A stretch of DNA of 64,000 bases from Magnetovibrio blakemorei (GTDB taxonomy: Bacteria > Pseudomonadota > Alphaproteobacteria > Rhodospirillales > Magnetovibrionaceae), in contig NZ_MCGG01000029.1 of assembly GCF_001746755.1 (NCBI RefSeq), forward strand, positions 21,781 through 85,780, written 5' to 3'. Both the position numbers and the translations under genes were made by a program. Within the stretch, counting starts at the first letter, position 1, and the number at the start of each line of letters is the position of its first letter. This document shows, in pieces, positions 26,121 to 34,782 of the stretch. The notes beneath the pieces are model-generated. The model searched no databases and had not been told where the DNA came from. It saw nothing but the letters and a program-made list of their open reading frames with translations.

Positions 26121-26372
26121 ATGACATGGGTCGCTCATCACGAAAAGGTGTTGACCATCCTTAAATGGATCGGCACGGCAACAGGTATTATTGGGGCCCT
26201 GATTGTGGCGTTGAACATCGACGCCGTGGGCATCGGCTTTATCTTTTTTGCGGTGTCGTCTGCGACGTGGACCTATGCCGGATGGATGCACCGGGAAATG
26301 AGCCTGTTTGTCTTGCAGGTGGTTTTTTTATGCATTGACCTGCTGGGCATTTACAATTGGCTGTATGTCTAG
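26121..26372 (+). CDS. Small membrane protein, three predicted segments
   Basis: This 83-residue protein is mostly hydrophobic with three likely membrane helices at about 14-33, 36-53 and 62-80, and a short charged loop (GWMHREM) between the second and third. The pattern resembles short PnuC-like or YgjV-like membrane proteins found alone in alphaproteobacteria. I do not assign a function. The start ATG at 26121 follows an AGGTCAAAGC sequence. It is 75 bases after mmsA and just before an MFS transporter gene on the same strand. Confidence 0.7.
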   Translation: MTWVAHHEKVLTILKWIGTATGIIGALIVALNIDAVGIGFIFFAVSSATWTYAGWMHREMSLFVLQVVFLCIDLLGIYNWLYV

Positions 26373-26423
26373 CGACAAGAAGCTCTGCTTGACCAACCCC
26401 ACCACATGGCTCCTAATGGAGGT

Positions 26424-27701
26424 ATGAATACACAGGCCTCCCCACCCCTGAAGATGACGATTTCCCTGGCTTTGCGGGTGTTTTTGCCGTTCGCCTTGGG
26501 CTATTTCCTGTCGTACTTGTACCGGGTGGTGAACGCGGTCATCGCGCCCGATTTGATCACCGATATGGGCTTGGATGCGTCGACGTTGGGGTTGCTCACG
26601 GCGGCGTACTTTTTCACCTTTGCGGCGTTCCAAATTCCGTTGGGAATATTGCTAGATCACTATGGTCCGCGTCGGATCGAGGCTGCATTGCTGGTGTTTG
26701 CCGCCCTGGGCGCGGCATTGTTCGCCCTGGCCCCCAACACGCCGATGCTGATCTTGGCGCGTGGCCTCATCGGCTTTGGCGTTTCGGCCTGTTTGATGGC
26801 GGCGTTTAAGGCCTATGTCATGTGGTTCGCCAAAGAGCGCCTGGCCTTGGTGAACGGCTTTCAGATGATGGCGGGGGGATTGGGCGCATTGGCTGCGACC
26901 CAGCCGGTGGAAGTGCTATTGGGCTTTACCGATTGGCGCGGGGTGTTTTGGATTTTGGCAGGATTGACGCTGGTGTCGGCCGCGGGCGTGTATTTTGTCG
27001 TGCCGGACCATCGTCCATTAGATCAAGGGACTAACCGACAACCTGAGGCCAAACTACGGGATGCTTTGGCGGGTGTGAAAACGGTCTTCACCAGCGCGCT
27101 GTTTTGGCGGGTGGCGCCGTTGTGTGTTTTGTCCCAAGCGATTTTCACATCGGTCCTGGGGTTGTGGTCGGGGCCGTGGCTGCGTGATGTGGCGGGCTTT
27201 GATCGCGCGCTGGCGGCCACCTATTTGTTTTGGATTGCGGCGGCGATGGTTGCGGGTTTTTTCACTTGGGGACTGGTTGCGGAACGGTTGCAGCGGTTGT
27301 GGGGGGTGCGCCCGATGACGGTCGCGGTGTTTGGTATAATCTGCTTTATGGTGGTGCAGAGCACCATCGCGTCGGAGCTCGTGTTGGAGTATCCAACCCT
27401 TATTTTAAGCGCTTGGATGGCTTTCGGTTTTTTCGCCACGGCGGGTATTTTGCCCTATGCGGCGCTGTCGCAAGTGTTTCCGGCCAACTTGGCGGGGCGG
27501 GTCAATACGGGGCTTAATTTGCTGGTGTTCGTGCTGGCGTTTGTCGATCAGTGGGCGATTGGCGCGGTCATTGATTTATGGCCGCAGACGGCGTCGGGCG
27601 GTTATGCGTCTGAGGGCTATCAAGTGGCCTTCGGGGTTCTCCTGGGGTTGCAGGTGATGGCGCTGGTTTGGTATGGGGCAAGGCGCTCCATACGGATTTA
27701 A
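26424..27701 (+). CDS. Major facilitator superfamily transporter
   Basis: This 425-residue protein has twelve predicted membrane segments and an MFS signature in the loop between helices 2 and 3 (GILLDHYGPRRIEAALL). A second weaker Gly/Arg-rich loop occurs in the C-terminal half. Transport substrate cannot be read from the sequence; relatives move small organic anions or nucleosides. Start choice is uncertain: ATG at 26406 lacks a ribosome-binding sequence, while ATG at 26424 abuts GGAGG with no spacer. I list the shorter form. It lies between the small membrane protein and purB on the same strand. Confidence 0.82.
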   Translation: MNTQASPPLKMTISLALRVFLPFALGYFLSYLYRVVNAVIAPDLITDMGLDASTLGLLTAAYFFTFAAFQIPLGILLDHYGPRRIEAALLVFAALGAALFALAPNTPMLILARGLIGFGVSACLMAAFKAYVMWFAKERLALVNGFQMMAGGLGALAATQPVEVLLGFTDWRGVFWILAGLTLVSAAGVYFVVPDHRPLDQGTNRQPEAKLRDALAGVKTVFTSALFWRVAPLCVLSQAIFTSVLGLWSGPWLRDVAGFDRALAATYLFWIAAAMVAGFFTWGLVAERLQRLWGVRPMTVAVFGIICFMVVQSTIASELVLEYPTLILSAWMAFGFFATAGILPYAALSQVFPANLAGRVNTGLNLLVFVLAFVDQWAIGAVIDLWPQTASGGYASEGYQVAFGVLLGLQVMALVWYGARRSIRI

Positions 27702-27775
27702 TATGTATCTAGAGCTTTTCTTTCCCCGACATATGAGTATTATCCGGGCCATCTGAGAAAATGGAGACTGAGCCC

Positions 27776-29164
27776 ATGATTCCGCGCTATTCGCGTCCAG
27801 AAATGACCCAAATCTGGGAACCTGCCAATAAATTCCGCATTTGGTTTGAAATTGAAGCCCACGCCTGTGACGCGCTGGCTGAGCTGGGGGTCATCCCCAA
27901 AGCCGCTGCCAAGGCCGTGTGGGAAAAGGGCAACAAGCCCTACACCGATGCGCGCATCGCCCGGATTGATGAAATCGAGCTGGAAACCAAGCACGACATG
28001 ATCGCGTTTTTGACCGAATTGGCCGAACACGTGGGCGAAGAAGGCCGCTTTGTGCACCAGGGTATGACCAGCTCAGACGTGCTCGACACCTGCTTGGCCG
28101 TGCAGATGGCCCAGGCCGCCGACATCTTGTTGGACAATCTGGACGAGTTGTTGGCCGCGCTGAAAGTCCGCGCCGAGGAAACCAAGTACATGGCGTGCAT
28201 CGGGCGCAGCCACGGCATTCATGCTGAACCCACCACCATGGGGCTCAAGTTTGCGCGCTTTTATGCGGAATTCAAGCGCAGCAAAGAACGCCTGCAAGCG
28301 GCGCGCAAAGACATCGCCACCTGCGCCATTTCCGGCGCCATCGGCACCTTTGCCAATATTGATCCGGCTGTCGAAGAATACGTCGCTGAAAAATTGGGCC
28401 TGACGCCGGAACCCATTTCCACCCAGGTGATCCCGCGCGACCGCCATGCGCATTTTTTCACCACGTTGGGCATCATTGCGTCGAGCATGGAAAACATCGC
28501 CACCGAAATTCGCCATCTGCAACGCACCGAAGTGCGCGAAGCTCAGGAATACTTTGCCCCCGGTCAAAAGGGCAGCTCGGCGATGCCGCACAAACGCAAC
28601 CCCATCTTGACCGAAAACTTGACCGGCATGGCACGCATCGTGCGCATGGCGGTGACGCCGGCGCTGGAAAACGTCGCTTTGTGGCATGAACGCGATATTT
28701 CGCATTCGTCGGTCGAACGTATGATCGGCCCGGATGCCACAATCACCTTGAACTTCGCGTTGAAGCGTTTGATCGGCACAGTTGCCAAGTTGGTGGTGTA
28801 TCCCGATAACATGATGAACCAGTTGAACAACTTCGGCGGCATCCACGATGCGCAGCGGGTGCTGTTGTTCTTGACGCAAAACAACGTATCGCGCGAAACG
28901 GCTTATAAGATTGTTCAGCGCAACGCCATGTTGGTGTGGAAAAGCTTCGGCATCGATCCGGACAATCCGGATTCGACGCCCGAACTTAACGCCATTGAAC
29001 AAGGCGCTACGGAACATGCCAACCGCTTGTTCTATTTCCTGTCCCATGACGAAGACTTAAAAGCCGCGCTTGATGTCAAAGACCTGAAGCGCTTGCTCGA
29101 TGAAGATTCCATCAGTTACCACACCAAACGCGTGGATGTGATTTTCCAGCGGGTGTTTGGTTAA
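27776..29164 (+). CDS. purB: PurB, adenylosuccinate lyase
   Basis: PurB cleaves adenylosuccinate to AMP and fumarate, and SAICAR to AICAR, in purine synthesis. The 462-residue protein has the superfamily signature GSSAMPHKRNP at about 266-276, the catalytic region TSSDVLDT near 90-97, and SHGIHAEPTTMG at about 142-153. ATG at 27776 was chosen because GGAG precedes it at nine bases; an ATG five codons upstream overlaps that sequence. The gene is followed by a strong intrinsic terminator. Length and motifs are normal for the family, and no other pur gene is adjacent. Confidence 0.95.
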   Translation: MIPRYSRPEMTQIWEPANKFRIWFEIEAHACDALAELGVIPKAAAKAVWEKGNKPYTDARIARIDEIELETKHDMIAFLTELAEHVGEEGRFVHQGMTSSDVLDTCLAVQMAQAADILLDNLDELLAALKVRAEETKYMACIGRSHGIHAEPTTMGLKFARFYAEFKRSKERLQAARKDIATCAISGAIGTFANIDPAVEEYVAEKLGLTPEPISTQVIPRDRHAHFFTTLGIIASSMENIATEIRHLQRTEVREAQEYFAPGQKGSSAMPHKRNPILTENLTGMARIVRMAVTPALENVALWHERDISHSSVERMIGPDATITLNFALKRLIGTVAKLVVYPDNMMNQLNNFGGIHDAQRVLLFLTQNNVSRETAYKIVQRNAMLVWKSFGIDPDNPDSTPELNAIEQGATEHANRLFYFLSHDEDLKAALDVKDLKRLLDEDSISYHTKRVDVIFQRVFG

Positions 29165-29188
29165 CTCTCTTCTTGGTTTCTTTGATAT

Positions 29189-29225
29189 AAAAGCGGGCCT
29201 GGAGGATATCCAGGCCCGCTTTTTG
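29189..29225 (+). terminator. Rho-independent terminator of purB
   Basis: An 11-bp perfect stem agcgggcctgg (29192-29202) pairs with 29210-29220 around a 7-base loop and is followed by TTTTTG. It starts about 25 bases after the purB stop and also has A residues on its left side, so it may work on both strands for the convergent propeller gene. Confidence 0.9.
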
Positions 29226-29272
29226 TTGGTCAAATCCGCGCCATACGCAATAAAGGTGTACGGCTTGATGTG

Positions 29273-30454
29273 TTATTGGCTGGGTTGAGGTGAAGCCTTA
29301 TCAAGCAAAAGCTCATGCACCAGCACACCGCCGTTGAGGTCTCCAAAAAGCAGATGGTTTGAATTGGGTATGGGCAAAACAAAAGGCCGCGGTACAAATG
29401 TCAGGCCTGTCGAAAATGTGTCTTGTCCGGTCTTTTGCGACAAAACATGCAAAGTCCGCTTCATGTCCAAAGCGAGGATGTGATCGTCTTTGGCTTGCAG
29501 CTCGGCCATGATGGAGCCCCAATCTTTGCTGTTGCCTTTAAACTGGTGCGTATTATGACGCCACAGGTGTTTGCCATTCCTATTGTTCATGGCATAGATC
29601 CACCCTGTCGGTGACCAGAAATACACATTTCCGTTTGCGACCAATTGCGAATTGATAAAGTTGCCAGCATAAAATCGCCAGGAAATGCGTTTGTCGTCTG
29701 GGACGCTATTGCCGGTTTGGATTGCCAGCACCTCATCGTGATAGCCGCCCGCAATAATGAGATCGCCGTCGAGGTAAATTTGCCGCAAATACTGCCAGTC
29801 GGCACCGTTGGCAAAGGACCATTTAATGGCTCCAGTTTGGGCGTCAAACGCGTACACAACACCATCACCTGCGCCCAGATACACGGTGTCGTTGCGGCCA
29901 ATTGCGCCGTAATGAATCTCGGCACCGCCTTCAATGTGAAAGCGCCACCGCTCTGACCCATCGGTTAGATTGAGGGCGATGAAGTCTTGTCCATCTCCAA
30001 AAAAGAGAGCGTCTTGCAAAATGTAGGGAACCGCGACTTGTGCACTTTTCTTGTAAGACCAAATCAAGCTACCGGTTGTGCGGTCCCAGGCATTTAAATG
30101 GGAGCGTCCGGCACTGATCACCAGGGTTTCAGACAGTCGCGGCCTAAAATGAGCGGGACTGGGCAGGATTGCTTGCCAAAGGCGCACACCGTCCTGAAGA
30201 CGCCAAGCTTCCAGTGTGTTGTCGCCACTCGCATACACGATGCCATCGTCATAGGACATCGGCGTCAGGGTTGTGTTGTCTGTCTGCCATTTTGCCGTAA
30301 GTGTCAAAGATGACGCCTGTGCAAATGACCCCATGAAAAAACACCACAGCCCGAATAAAGCCGTGGCGGAAATGATTGAAGCAGATCGTCGGAAGAATAT
30401 AAAGGGGCCGACATGATTGTCGGCCCCTTTGTTATGCGCAGTCATTATTCGCAT
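29273..30454 (-). CDS. PQQ-like beta-propeller exported protein
   Basis: This 393-residue protein is built of repeats of the type DGVRLWQ, TGSLIWSYKK, DGSERWRF, TGAIKWSFANG and NGKHLWRH, the PQQ-dehydrogenase/BamB-like propeller blades. A hydrophobic signal segment lies at about 22-47 (ends FAQASS). There are no heme motifs, so it is a propeller partner and not a full quinoprotein. The ATG at 30454 overlaps the cytochrome gene upstream; an ATG at 30445 or one at about 30334 (just before the end of the signal) are alternatives. A terminator-like hairpin sits in the first codons. It pairs with the two-heme cytochrome gene and likely works with it in an unknown redox role. Confidence 0.8.
   Translation of the reverse strand: MRIMTAHNKGADNHVGPFIFFRRSASIISATALFGLWCFFMGSFAQASSLTLTAKWQTDNTTLTPMSYDDGIVYASGDNTLEAWRLQDGVRLWQAILPSPAHFRPRLSETLVISAGRSHLNAWDRTTGSLIWSYKKSAQVAVPYILQDALFFGDGQDFIALNLTDGSERWRFHIEGGAEIHYGAIGRNDTVYLGAGDGVVYAFDAQTGAIKWSFANGADWQYLRQIYLDGDLIIAGGYHDEVLAIQTGNSVPDDKRISWRFYAGNFINSQLVANGNVYFWSPTGWIYAMNNRNGKHLWRHNTHQFKGNSKDWGSIMAELQAKDDHILALDMKRTLHVLSQKTGQDTFSTGLTFVPRPFVLPIPNSNHLLFGDLNGGVLVHELLLDKASPQPSQ
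30401..30430 (-). terminator. Hairpin over the first codons of the propeller gene
   Basis: A 12-bp perfect stem, aaaggggccgac (30401-30412) with 30419-30430, has a 6-base loop. On the minus strand it begins 15 bases after the cytochrome stop and is followed by TATATTC, a weak U tract. It lies inside the propeller reading frame near its start, so it may stop part of the transcripts or hide the ribosome site. Confidence 0.75.
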
Positions 30455-31260
30455 TTAGCACCCTTGTTGATCCACCGCAAAAGGACTTGAAGGTTTGGGT
30501 GGTCACGGTTTTCGCCGGGATCAATACCCGCAGGCATACGGTTTCTGACCAGTCGTTGATACAGTTTGCTGCCTTCTGAATCACCCGGAATGACGATTTT
30601 TACCGCAGGTAAGCCTTCGGCCTTTTTCGCAATTGCATCTGCACCCAGCATGACACCGTCGTAACTGGACAAATTCAGCTCGTGGAAGCTCGGAGGTTCT
30701 TGGTTTGACATGTGGCATTCAACACACGCAGCCGACCCACCATAAGCCGTAGGATCTTTGAATGAGGGCAAAACGGTTTGTTTAAAGAAGTTATCGTTTT
30801 TGGCCCCGTCATCAATCCATTTTTTGACCGCCAAAATTGCGGGCAAGTTTGTCGGGACATCGAACGAAACGCCGAACGGCATCCGGTTGTCGCGAATGAA
30901 ACTGCGAATCAAACTGTGATCACCATCTCCGGGAGCAACAATCTTTTGGGCTGGTGCCTCTGTGGCCCCTTTCAAAATTCCTTCGCACGTTGAGAGGTTC
31001 AGTCCGCGCGGGCTGTGTTTTTCATCGTTGGAATTGTGGCACACGATACAGGCTGCACCTTCGCCAAAGGCGTTTGGCAAGCGCATCAAGGTGGCGATGT
31101 AGTCATAACCGATGTCGACATCATATTTGTCCATAATGTTCAAGACGGCCCGCTCATGCGAATCCATATCGTCGTTTTGTGCGAGAACGGGCGTCACCAA
31201 TACGGAAATCGAGGCAAAAACACTCACGCCGAATCCGACCAACAGGTTTGTAATTTTCAT
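30445..31260 (-). CDS. Exported cytochrome with two planctomycete-type heme domains
   Basis: This 271-residue exported protein has a signal peptide (about 1-27, ends VLAQ) and two repeated domains, each with a CxxCH heme motif (CIVCH at 71-75 and CVECH at 179-183). In each a segment of the type LNLS..EGILKGA / LNLSSYDGVMLGA follows, then PGD...S and NRMP. This pattern is that of the planctomycete-type cytochrome (PSCyt1) domain. It is the first gene of a pair with the propeller protein (stop and start overlap). Upstream (31261-31398) is an AT-rich promoter region. No enzyme activity is assigned; electron transfer is inferred. Confidence 0.8.
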   Translation of the reverse strand: MKITNLLVGFGVSVFASISVLVTPVLAQNDDMDSHERAVLNIMDKYDVDIGYDYIATLMRLPNAFGEGAACIVCHNSNDEKHSPRGLNLSTCEGILKGATEAPAQKIVAPGDGDHSLIRSFIRDNRMPFGVSFDVPTNLPAILAVKKWIDDGAKNDNFFKQTVLPSFKDPTAYGGSAACVECHMSNQEPPSFHELNLSSYDGVMLGADAIAKKAEGLPAVKIVIPGDSEGSKLYQRLVRNRMPAGIDPGENRDHPNLQVLLRWINKGAKCE

Positions 31261-31398
31261 TCTTATTCCCTCCCCTGGGATTGTAGATAATTCTTTTTAT
31301 ACTCTATATTTGTAATTAATAAAAATAAAACTTATTTTTTGTGTGGGGTTTCACGTGCGTTATCATCTCCATGAGGGACGGGCCTCAATATGCCACCT

Positions 31399-32109
31399 TC
31401 ACAACAACCCCAATGTTTTAAACGAGGTGTTGCCGCTTTTGCTGACCACCACGTGGTCGTGAAGTGTGATGCCGAGTTTTTCTCCGGCACCTTGCAGTTC
31501 GCGGGTCATTTCGATGTCGGCTTGGCTGGGGGTGGGGTCGCCTGAGGGATGATTGTGGACCAAGATGAGGGCGCTGGCGCTGAGATCTAAGGCCCGTTTG
31601 ATGACTTCGCGGGGATAGACGGGGGTGTGGTCGACGGTGCCTTCTTGTTGCAATTCGTCGGCGATGAGAACGTTTTTGCGATTGAGATAGAGCACCCGGA
31701 CTTGTTCGGTTTTGCAGGGTCCCATGGACACGCGGCAATAGTCCATGAGGCTCTGCCAGTTGCTGAGCACCGGCTGGTGCATGACATCGGTTTGCAGCAA
31801 GCGTACCGCCGCTTGGCGCACCGCCAACAGGCTCACTGCTGCGGCTTCGCCGATGCCGTCGATTTTTTGCAGTTCCGCATAGTCCGCGCCCAGCACGCCG
31901 GCAAATGAGCCAAATCGTTTGATTAACGCCTTGGCCACCGGCTTGACGTCGCGCCGGGGCATGGCGGCGAACAGCAACAGTTCGATAAGTTCATAATCGG
32001 CCAGGTCTTGGCCCTTGGACCGGACGAAGCGTTCGCGCAGCCGCTGTCGGTGTCCGGCATGTTGCGAGGGCGATTTGGTGTCTTGAGCGGGGGGCGGCGT
32101 ATCGGTCAT
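31399..32109 (-). CDS. radC: RadC-family JAB-domain protein
   Basis: This 236-residue protein has a helix-hairpin-helix region near the N-terminus (LQKIDGIGEAAAVSLLAVRQ at about 85-104) and a C-terminal JAB/MPN domain with the zinc motif HNHPSGDPTPSQAD at about 184-197 and a Glu in PREVIKRAL. RadC was once thought to act in repair of DNA; its true role is unclear, and some relatives work with mobile-element or competence functions. The ATG at 32109 was used. It is upstream-adjacent to map on the same strand, a common order in alphaproteobacteria. Confidence 0.88.
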   Translation of the reverse strand: MTDTPPPAQDTKSPSQHAGHRQRLRERFVRSKGQDLADYELIELLLFAAMPRRDVKPVAKALIKRFGSFAGVLGADYAELQKIDGIGEAAAVSLLAVRQAAVRLLQTDVMHQPVLSNWQSLMDYCRVSMGPCKTEQVRVLYLNRKNVLIADELQQEGTVDHTPVYPREVIKRALDLSASALILVHNHPSGDPTPSQADIEMTRELQGAGEKLGITLHDHVVVSKSGNTSFKTLGLL

Positions 32110-32176
32110 CAGTCCTCAATCCGGGCGAGGGTGTTGCTGTGCCGCTCAAGGCATGAGTGCACTGACCGTAGAGTGC

Positions 32177-32968
32177 CTAACGATAGGGGGGCTTGTCCAG
32201 ACCTTCCGGTGACAAGGTGAAAACTTCATAGCCGTCCGCCGTCACGCCGATGGAATGTTCAAACTGGGCCGACAAGGAACGGTCCTTGGTGACGGCCGTC
32301 CAGCCATCGCCCAAAATCTTCACATCGTACTTGCCCAGATTGATCATCGGTTCGATGGTGAAGAACATGCCCTCTTCAAGGCGTATCCCGGTGCTGGGTT
32401 CGCCGTAGTGCATGATGTTGGGCGCGTCGTGAAACACCCGGCCCAGGCCGTGGCCGCAAAAATCACGCACCACAGAACACCGTTGCTTTTCCGCATAGGT
32501 CTGAATGGCGTGGCCGATGTCGCCGGTGGTGGCGCCGGGCTTGACCACCCGAATACCTTCCCACATGGCCTCAAAGGTGATGTCGATCAAGCGCTTCGCT
32601 TTGACCGCCACTTCGCCGACCGTGAACATGCGCGACGTGTCACCGAACCAGCCATCCAAAATGGTGGTGATGTCGAGATTGATGATGTCACCATCGTGGA
32701 GCTTTTTGTCACCGGGAATGCCGTGACACACCACGTGGTTGACGGACGCGCAGATGGATTTTGGAAAGCCGCGATAGTTCAACGGTGCGGGCTGAGCGCC
32801 GTGGGCAACAATAAAATCGTGACAAATGGCATTGAGCTCATCGGTGGTAACGCCGGGCTTCACATGAGGGGTGACGATGTCGATGGTCTGGGCCGCCAAG
32901 CGTCCGGCTTTGCGCATGCCTTCGAAATCTTCGGGGTCGTGGATCTTAATGCTGCGTGAATGGCTCAT
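32177..32968 (-). CDS. map: Methionine aminopeptidase, type I
   Basis: Map removes the initiator methionine from new proteins using two metal ions. The 263-residue protein has the five ligands in family context: Asp in DIINLDIT and Asp in GDTSRMF, His in FCGHGLGRVFH, Glu in FTIEPMINLG, and the final Glu in AQFEHSIGVT. HPHV and PGVTTDELN at the N-terminal part complete the pattern. The length is that of type I enzymes without zinc-finger extension. It lies upstream of radC and downstream of sfsA on the same strand. Confidence 0.95.
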   Translation of the reverse strand: MSHSRSIKIHDPEDFEGMRKAGRLAAQTIDIVTPHVKPGVTTDELNAICHDFIVAHGAQPAPLNYRGFPKSICASVNHVVCHGIPGDKKLHDGDIINLDITTILDGWFGDTSRMFTVGEVAVKAKRLIDITFEAMWEGIRVVKPGATTGDIGHAIQTYAEKQRCSVVRDFCGHGLGRVFHDAPNIMHYGEPSTGIRLEEGMFFTIEPMINLGKYDVKILGDGWTAVTKDRSLSAQFEHSIGVTADGYEVFTLSPEGLDKPPYR

Positions 32969-33028
32969 ACTTAACTTTTCTTTTGTGTGTTTTAGCGGTT
33001 GGCCAATTATGGCATGGGTTCGCGAAAT

Positions 33029-33739
33029 TCAAAGCTTTACCTCTGCCGGGCCTTTAATTTCAATTTCAAGCGGCGATACGCGACAGCTGTAGGCCACCAC
33101 TTCAACGCCGCGATTTTGGGCGATTTTGAGCCCTTCGCTGTAGACCGGGTCAATGTTGGCGGCAACGGTGAAGGTGTCGGCATCGTCACGTTGAATCAGG
33201 TAAAACATCACCGCGCGGTGGCCTTGTTCGACCATATCGCCCAACTCTTCCAGATGCTTGGCCCCGCGCGCGGTGACGGAATCGGGAAATTCGGCAGGTG
33301 CGCCGGGGTTTAAATCGCGGCGCATGGTGGTGTTTTTGACTTCCACATAACAGGTCGGCTTGTCGGGGCTTTCCAACAACACGTCGATGCGCGAATTCTT
33401 GCCGTACTTGACTTCGCGGCGCTGCGTTGCGTAGCCCGTCAGCTCAGCAATTTTGCCCGCTTCAATGGCTTCATAGACGATGCGATTGGGGTGCTGGGTG
33501 TTGATGCCGACCATGGCATCGCCGATTTTGATCAGCTCCCAGGTGAATTTCAGTTTGCGCTTGGGATCATTGGCAGGTGACAGCCACACCGGGGCGCCGG
33601 GTTCATTGACCGACAGCATCGAGCCTGAATTGGCGCAATGCGCCGTCACGATGGTTCCATCTGCCAGTTCAACATCGGTGAGGAACCGCTTGTAGCGTTT
33701 CACCAGTTTGCCGGGGATCAGGGGTGTTTCAAATTTCAT
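33029..33739 (-). CDS. sfsA: SfsA-family nuclease/sugar-fermentation stimulation protein
   Basis: This 236-residue protein matches SfsA, a family first linked to maltose gene expression and later reported to have nucleic-acid binding and a nuclease-like core. Family phrases seen are LVKRYKRFLTDVELADGTIVTAHCANSGSM at the N-terminus, RIDVLLE and CYVEVKNTTM in the middle, and FPDSVTARGAKHLEEL further on; VEVK is the PD-(D/E)xK-like core. It lies 60 bases upstream of map. I assign the family with confidence and the biological role only loosely. Confidence 0.92.
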   Translation of the reverse strand: MKFETPLIPGKLVKRYKRFLTDVELADGTIVTAHCANSGSMLSVNEPGAPVWLSPANDPKRKLKFTWELIKIGDAMVGINTQHPNRIVYEAIEAGKIAELTGYATQRREVKYGKNSRIDVLLESPDKPTCYVEVKNTTMRRDLNPGAPAEFPDSVTARGAKHLEELGDMVEQGHRAVMFYLIQRDDADTFTVAANIDPVYSEGLKIAQNRGVEVVAYSCRVSPLEIEIKGPAEVKL

Positions 33740-33795
33740 AGGGCGAACCTAAGGACTAGCTTTGAATGATTCAAGGGTGTTTAGGGGCGCTCCCC

Positions 33796-34713
33796 TCAGG
33801 CGTCGCCCAAAACTTGAGTGAGCGAGGTTTGGGCGCTGCCCGGTTGCAAGGGCTTTTGCTGGTCGGGATGCGGTGACCAGGCGGTCAGGTAGATGATGTC
33901 GAAGGTGGCGGGAATGCGGCCTTCGCCACAGTCATCTTGGCCGGCAAACTTTTCGACGTAGATTTCGGCGGCGCGCATCAGGGTGTCTTTGCGGGTGAAG
34001 GTTTTGCGCCTGCCGCTGACCGCCCCGGTTTCGCCCATGCCACGCAGGTCGTGCATCAGCTTAAAAATGTCTGGATAACTGACGGTGATGGTTTCGGTGT
34101 CGACCACGGGCATGGCGAATCCGGCGCGTTGCAGCAATCCGCCCAAGTCTTGGACGGTGGCGTAGGGCGACACACGCGGGCTCATGCCCATTTCGATTTC
34201 AATTTCTGCCGCCATCAATGCAGTGCGGAGTTCTTGCAAGGTGCCTTCGCCCAACATGGCGGCGAGAAACAGACCGTCGGGTTTGAGCGATTGACGGATT
34301 TGCACCAGGGCACCTGTCAAATCGTTGGCCCAGTGCAGCGACAAGTTGGACAGCACCAAATCGAAGCTTTCGGGCTTGATGGGTAAAAATTCTTCATCGG
34401 CGGCAAAGCTGAGGCTGTGCTCTCCGTTCGCGGCTTTTTGCGCCATGGCGGGGGAGGGATCGCACTGGATCAAGGTTTCAATGTTGCCGCGCCGATGGTC
34501 ACCTTGAGTTAAGCTTCTGGCCACCTCGCCGCCATGACAGCCAATGTCGAGCGCCAGCGGGAAGTCGCGTTTGACGTCATCTAAACGCTCGGTCAGGCGA
34601 TCGGCGACTTCAACAAACAAAAAGTCGTGATCATCCAGCAGCGCGGCGGCGCGGTTTCGGTGCAGACGCACGGCGTGTCGCTCAAAAAGAGCCATGTGTG
34701 GAGGTGTTGCCAT
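33796..34713 (-). CDS. SAM-dependent methyltransferase (BioC/NDUFAF5-like)
   Basis: This 305-residue protein has the SAM-binding motif LALDIGCHGGEVAR at about 53-66 and the later LVLSNLSLHWANDL segment typical of the BioC/NDUFAF5 group. Mitochondrial NDUFAF5 hydroxylates an arginine of complex I subunit NDUFS7, and BioC methylates malonyl-ACP or -CoA, so the substrate is uncertain here. It is divergent from comF, a gene order shared by many alphaproteobacteria. ATG at 34713 was used; ATG at 34695 (MALFERHAVRLHRNRAA) is equally possible. Confidence 0.85.
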   Translation of the reverse strand: MATPPHMALFERHAVRLHRNRAAALLDDHDFLFVEVADRLTERLDDVKRDFPLALDIGCHGGEVARSLTQGDHRRGNIETLIQCDPSPAMAQKAANGEHSLSFAADEEFLPIKPESFDLVLSNLSLHWANDLTGALVQIRQSLKPDGLFLAAMLGEGTLQELRTALMAAEIEIEMGMSPRVSPYATVQDLGGLLQRAGFAMPVVDTETITVSYPDIFKLMHDLRGMGETGAVSGRRKTFTRKDTLMRAAEIYVEKFAGQDDCGEGRIPATFDIIYLTAWSPHPDQQKPLQPGSAQTSLTQVLGDA

Positions 34714-34782
34714 AACCCCTATATGCCACAGCCAGCAGGGCTGTTAAAGTGTTAGCTTATAGGTTGATATTTGTGGGGTCGC

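Noticed and set aside
28073..29047. Minus-strand frame of 324 codons
   Set aside because: It is antisense to purB, which has all family motifs; no independent start or motif is seen.
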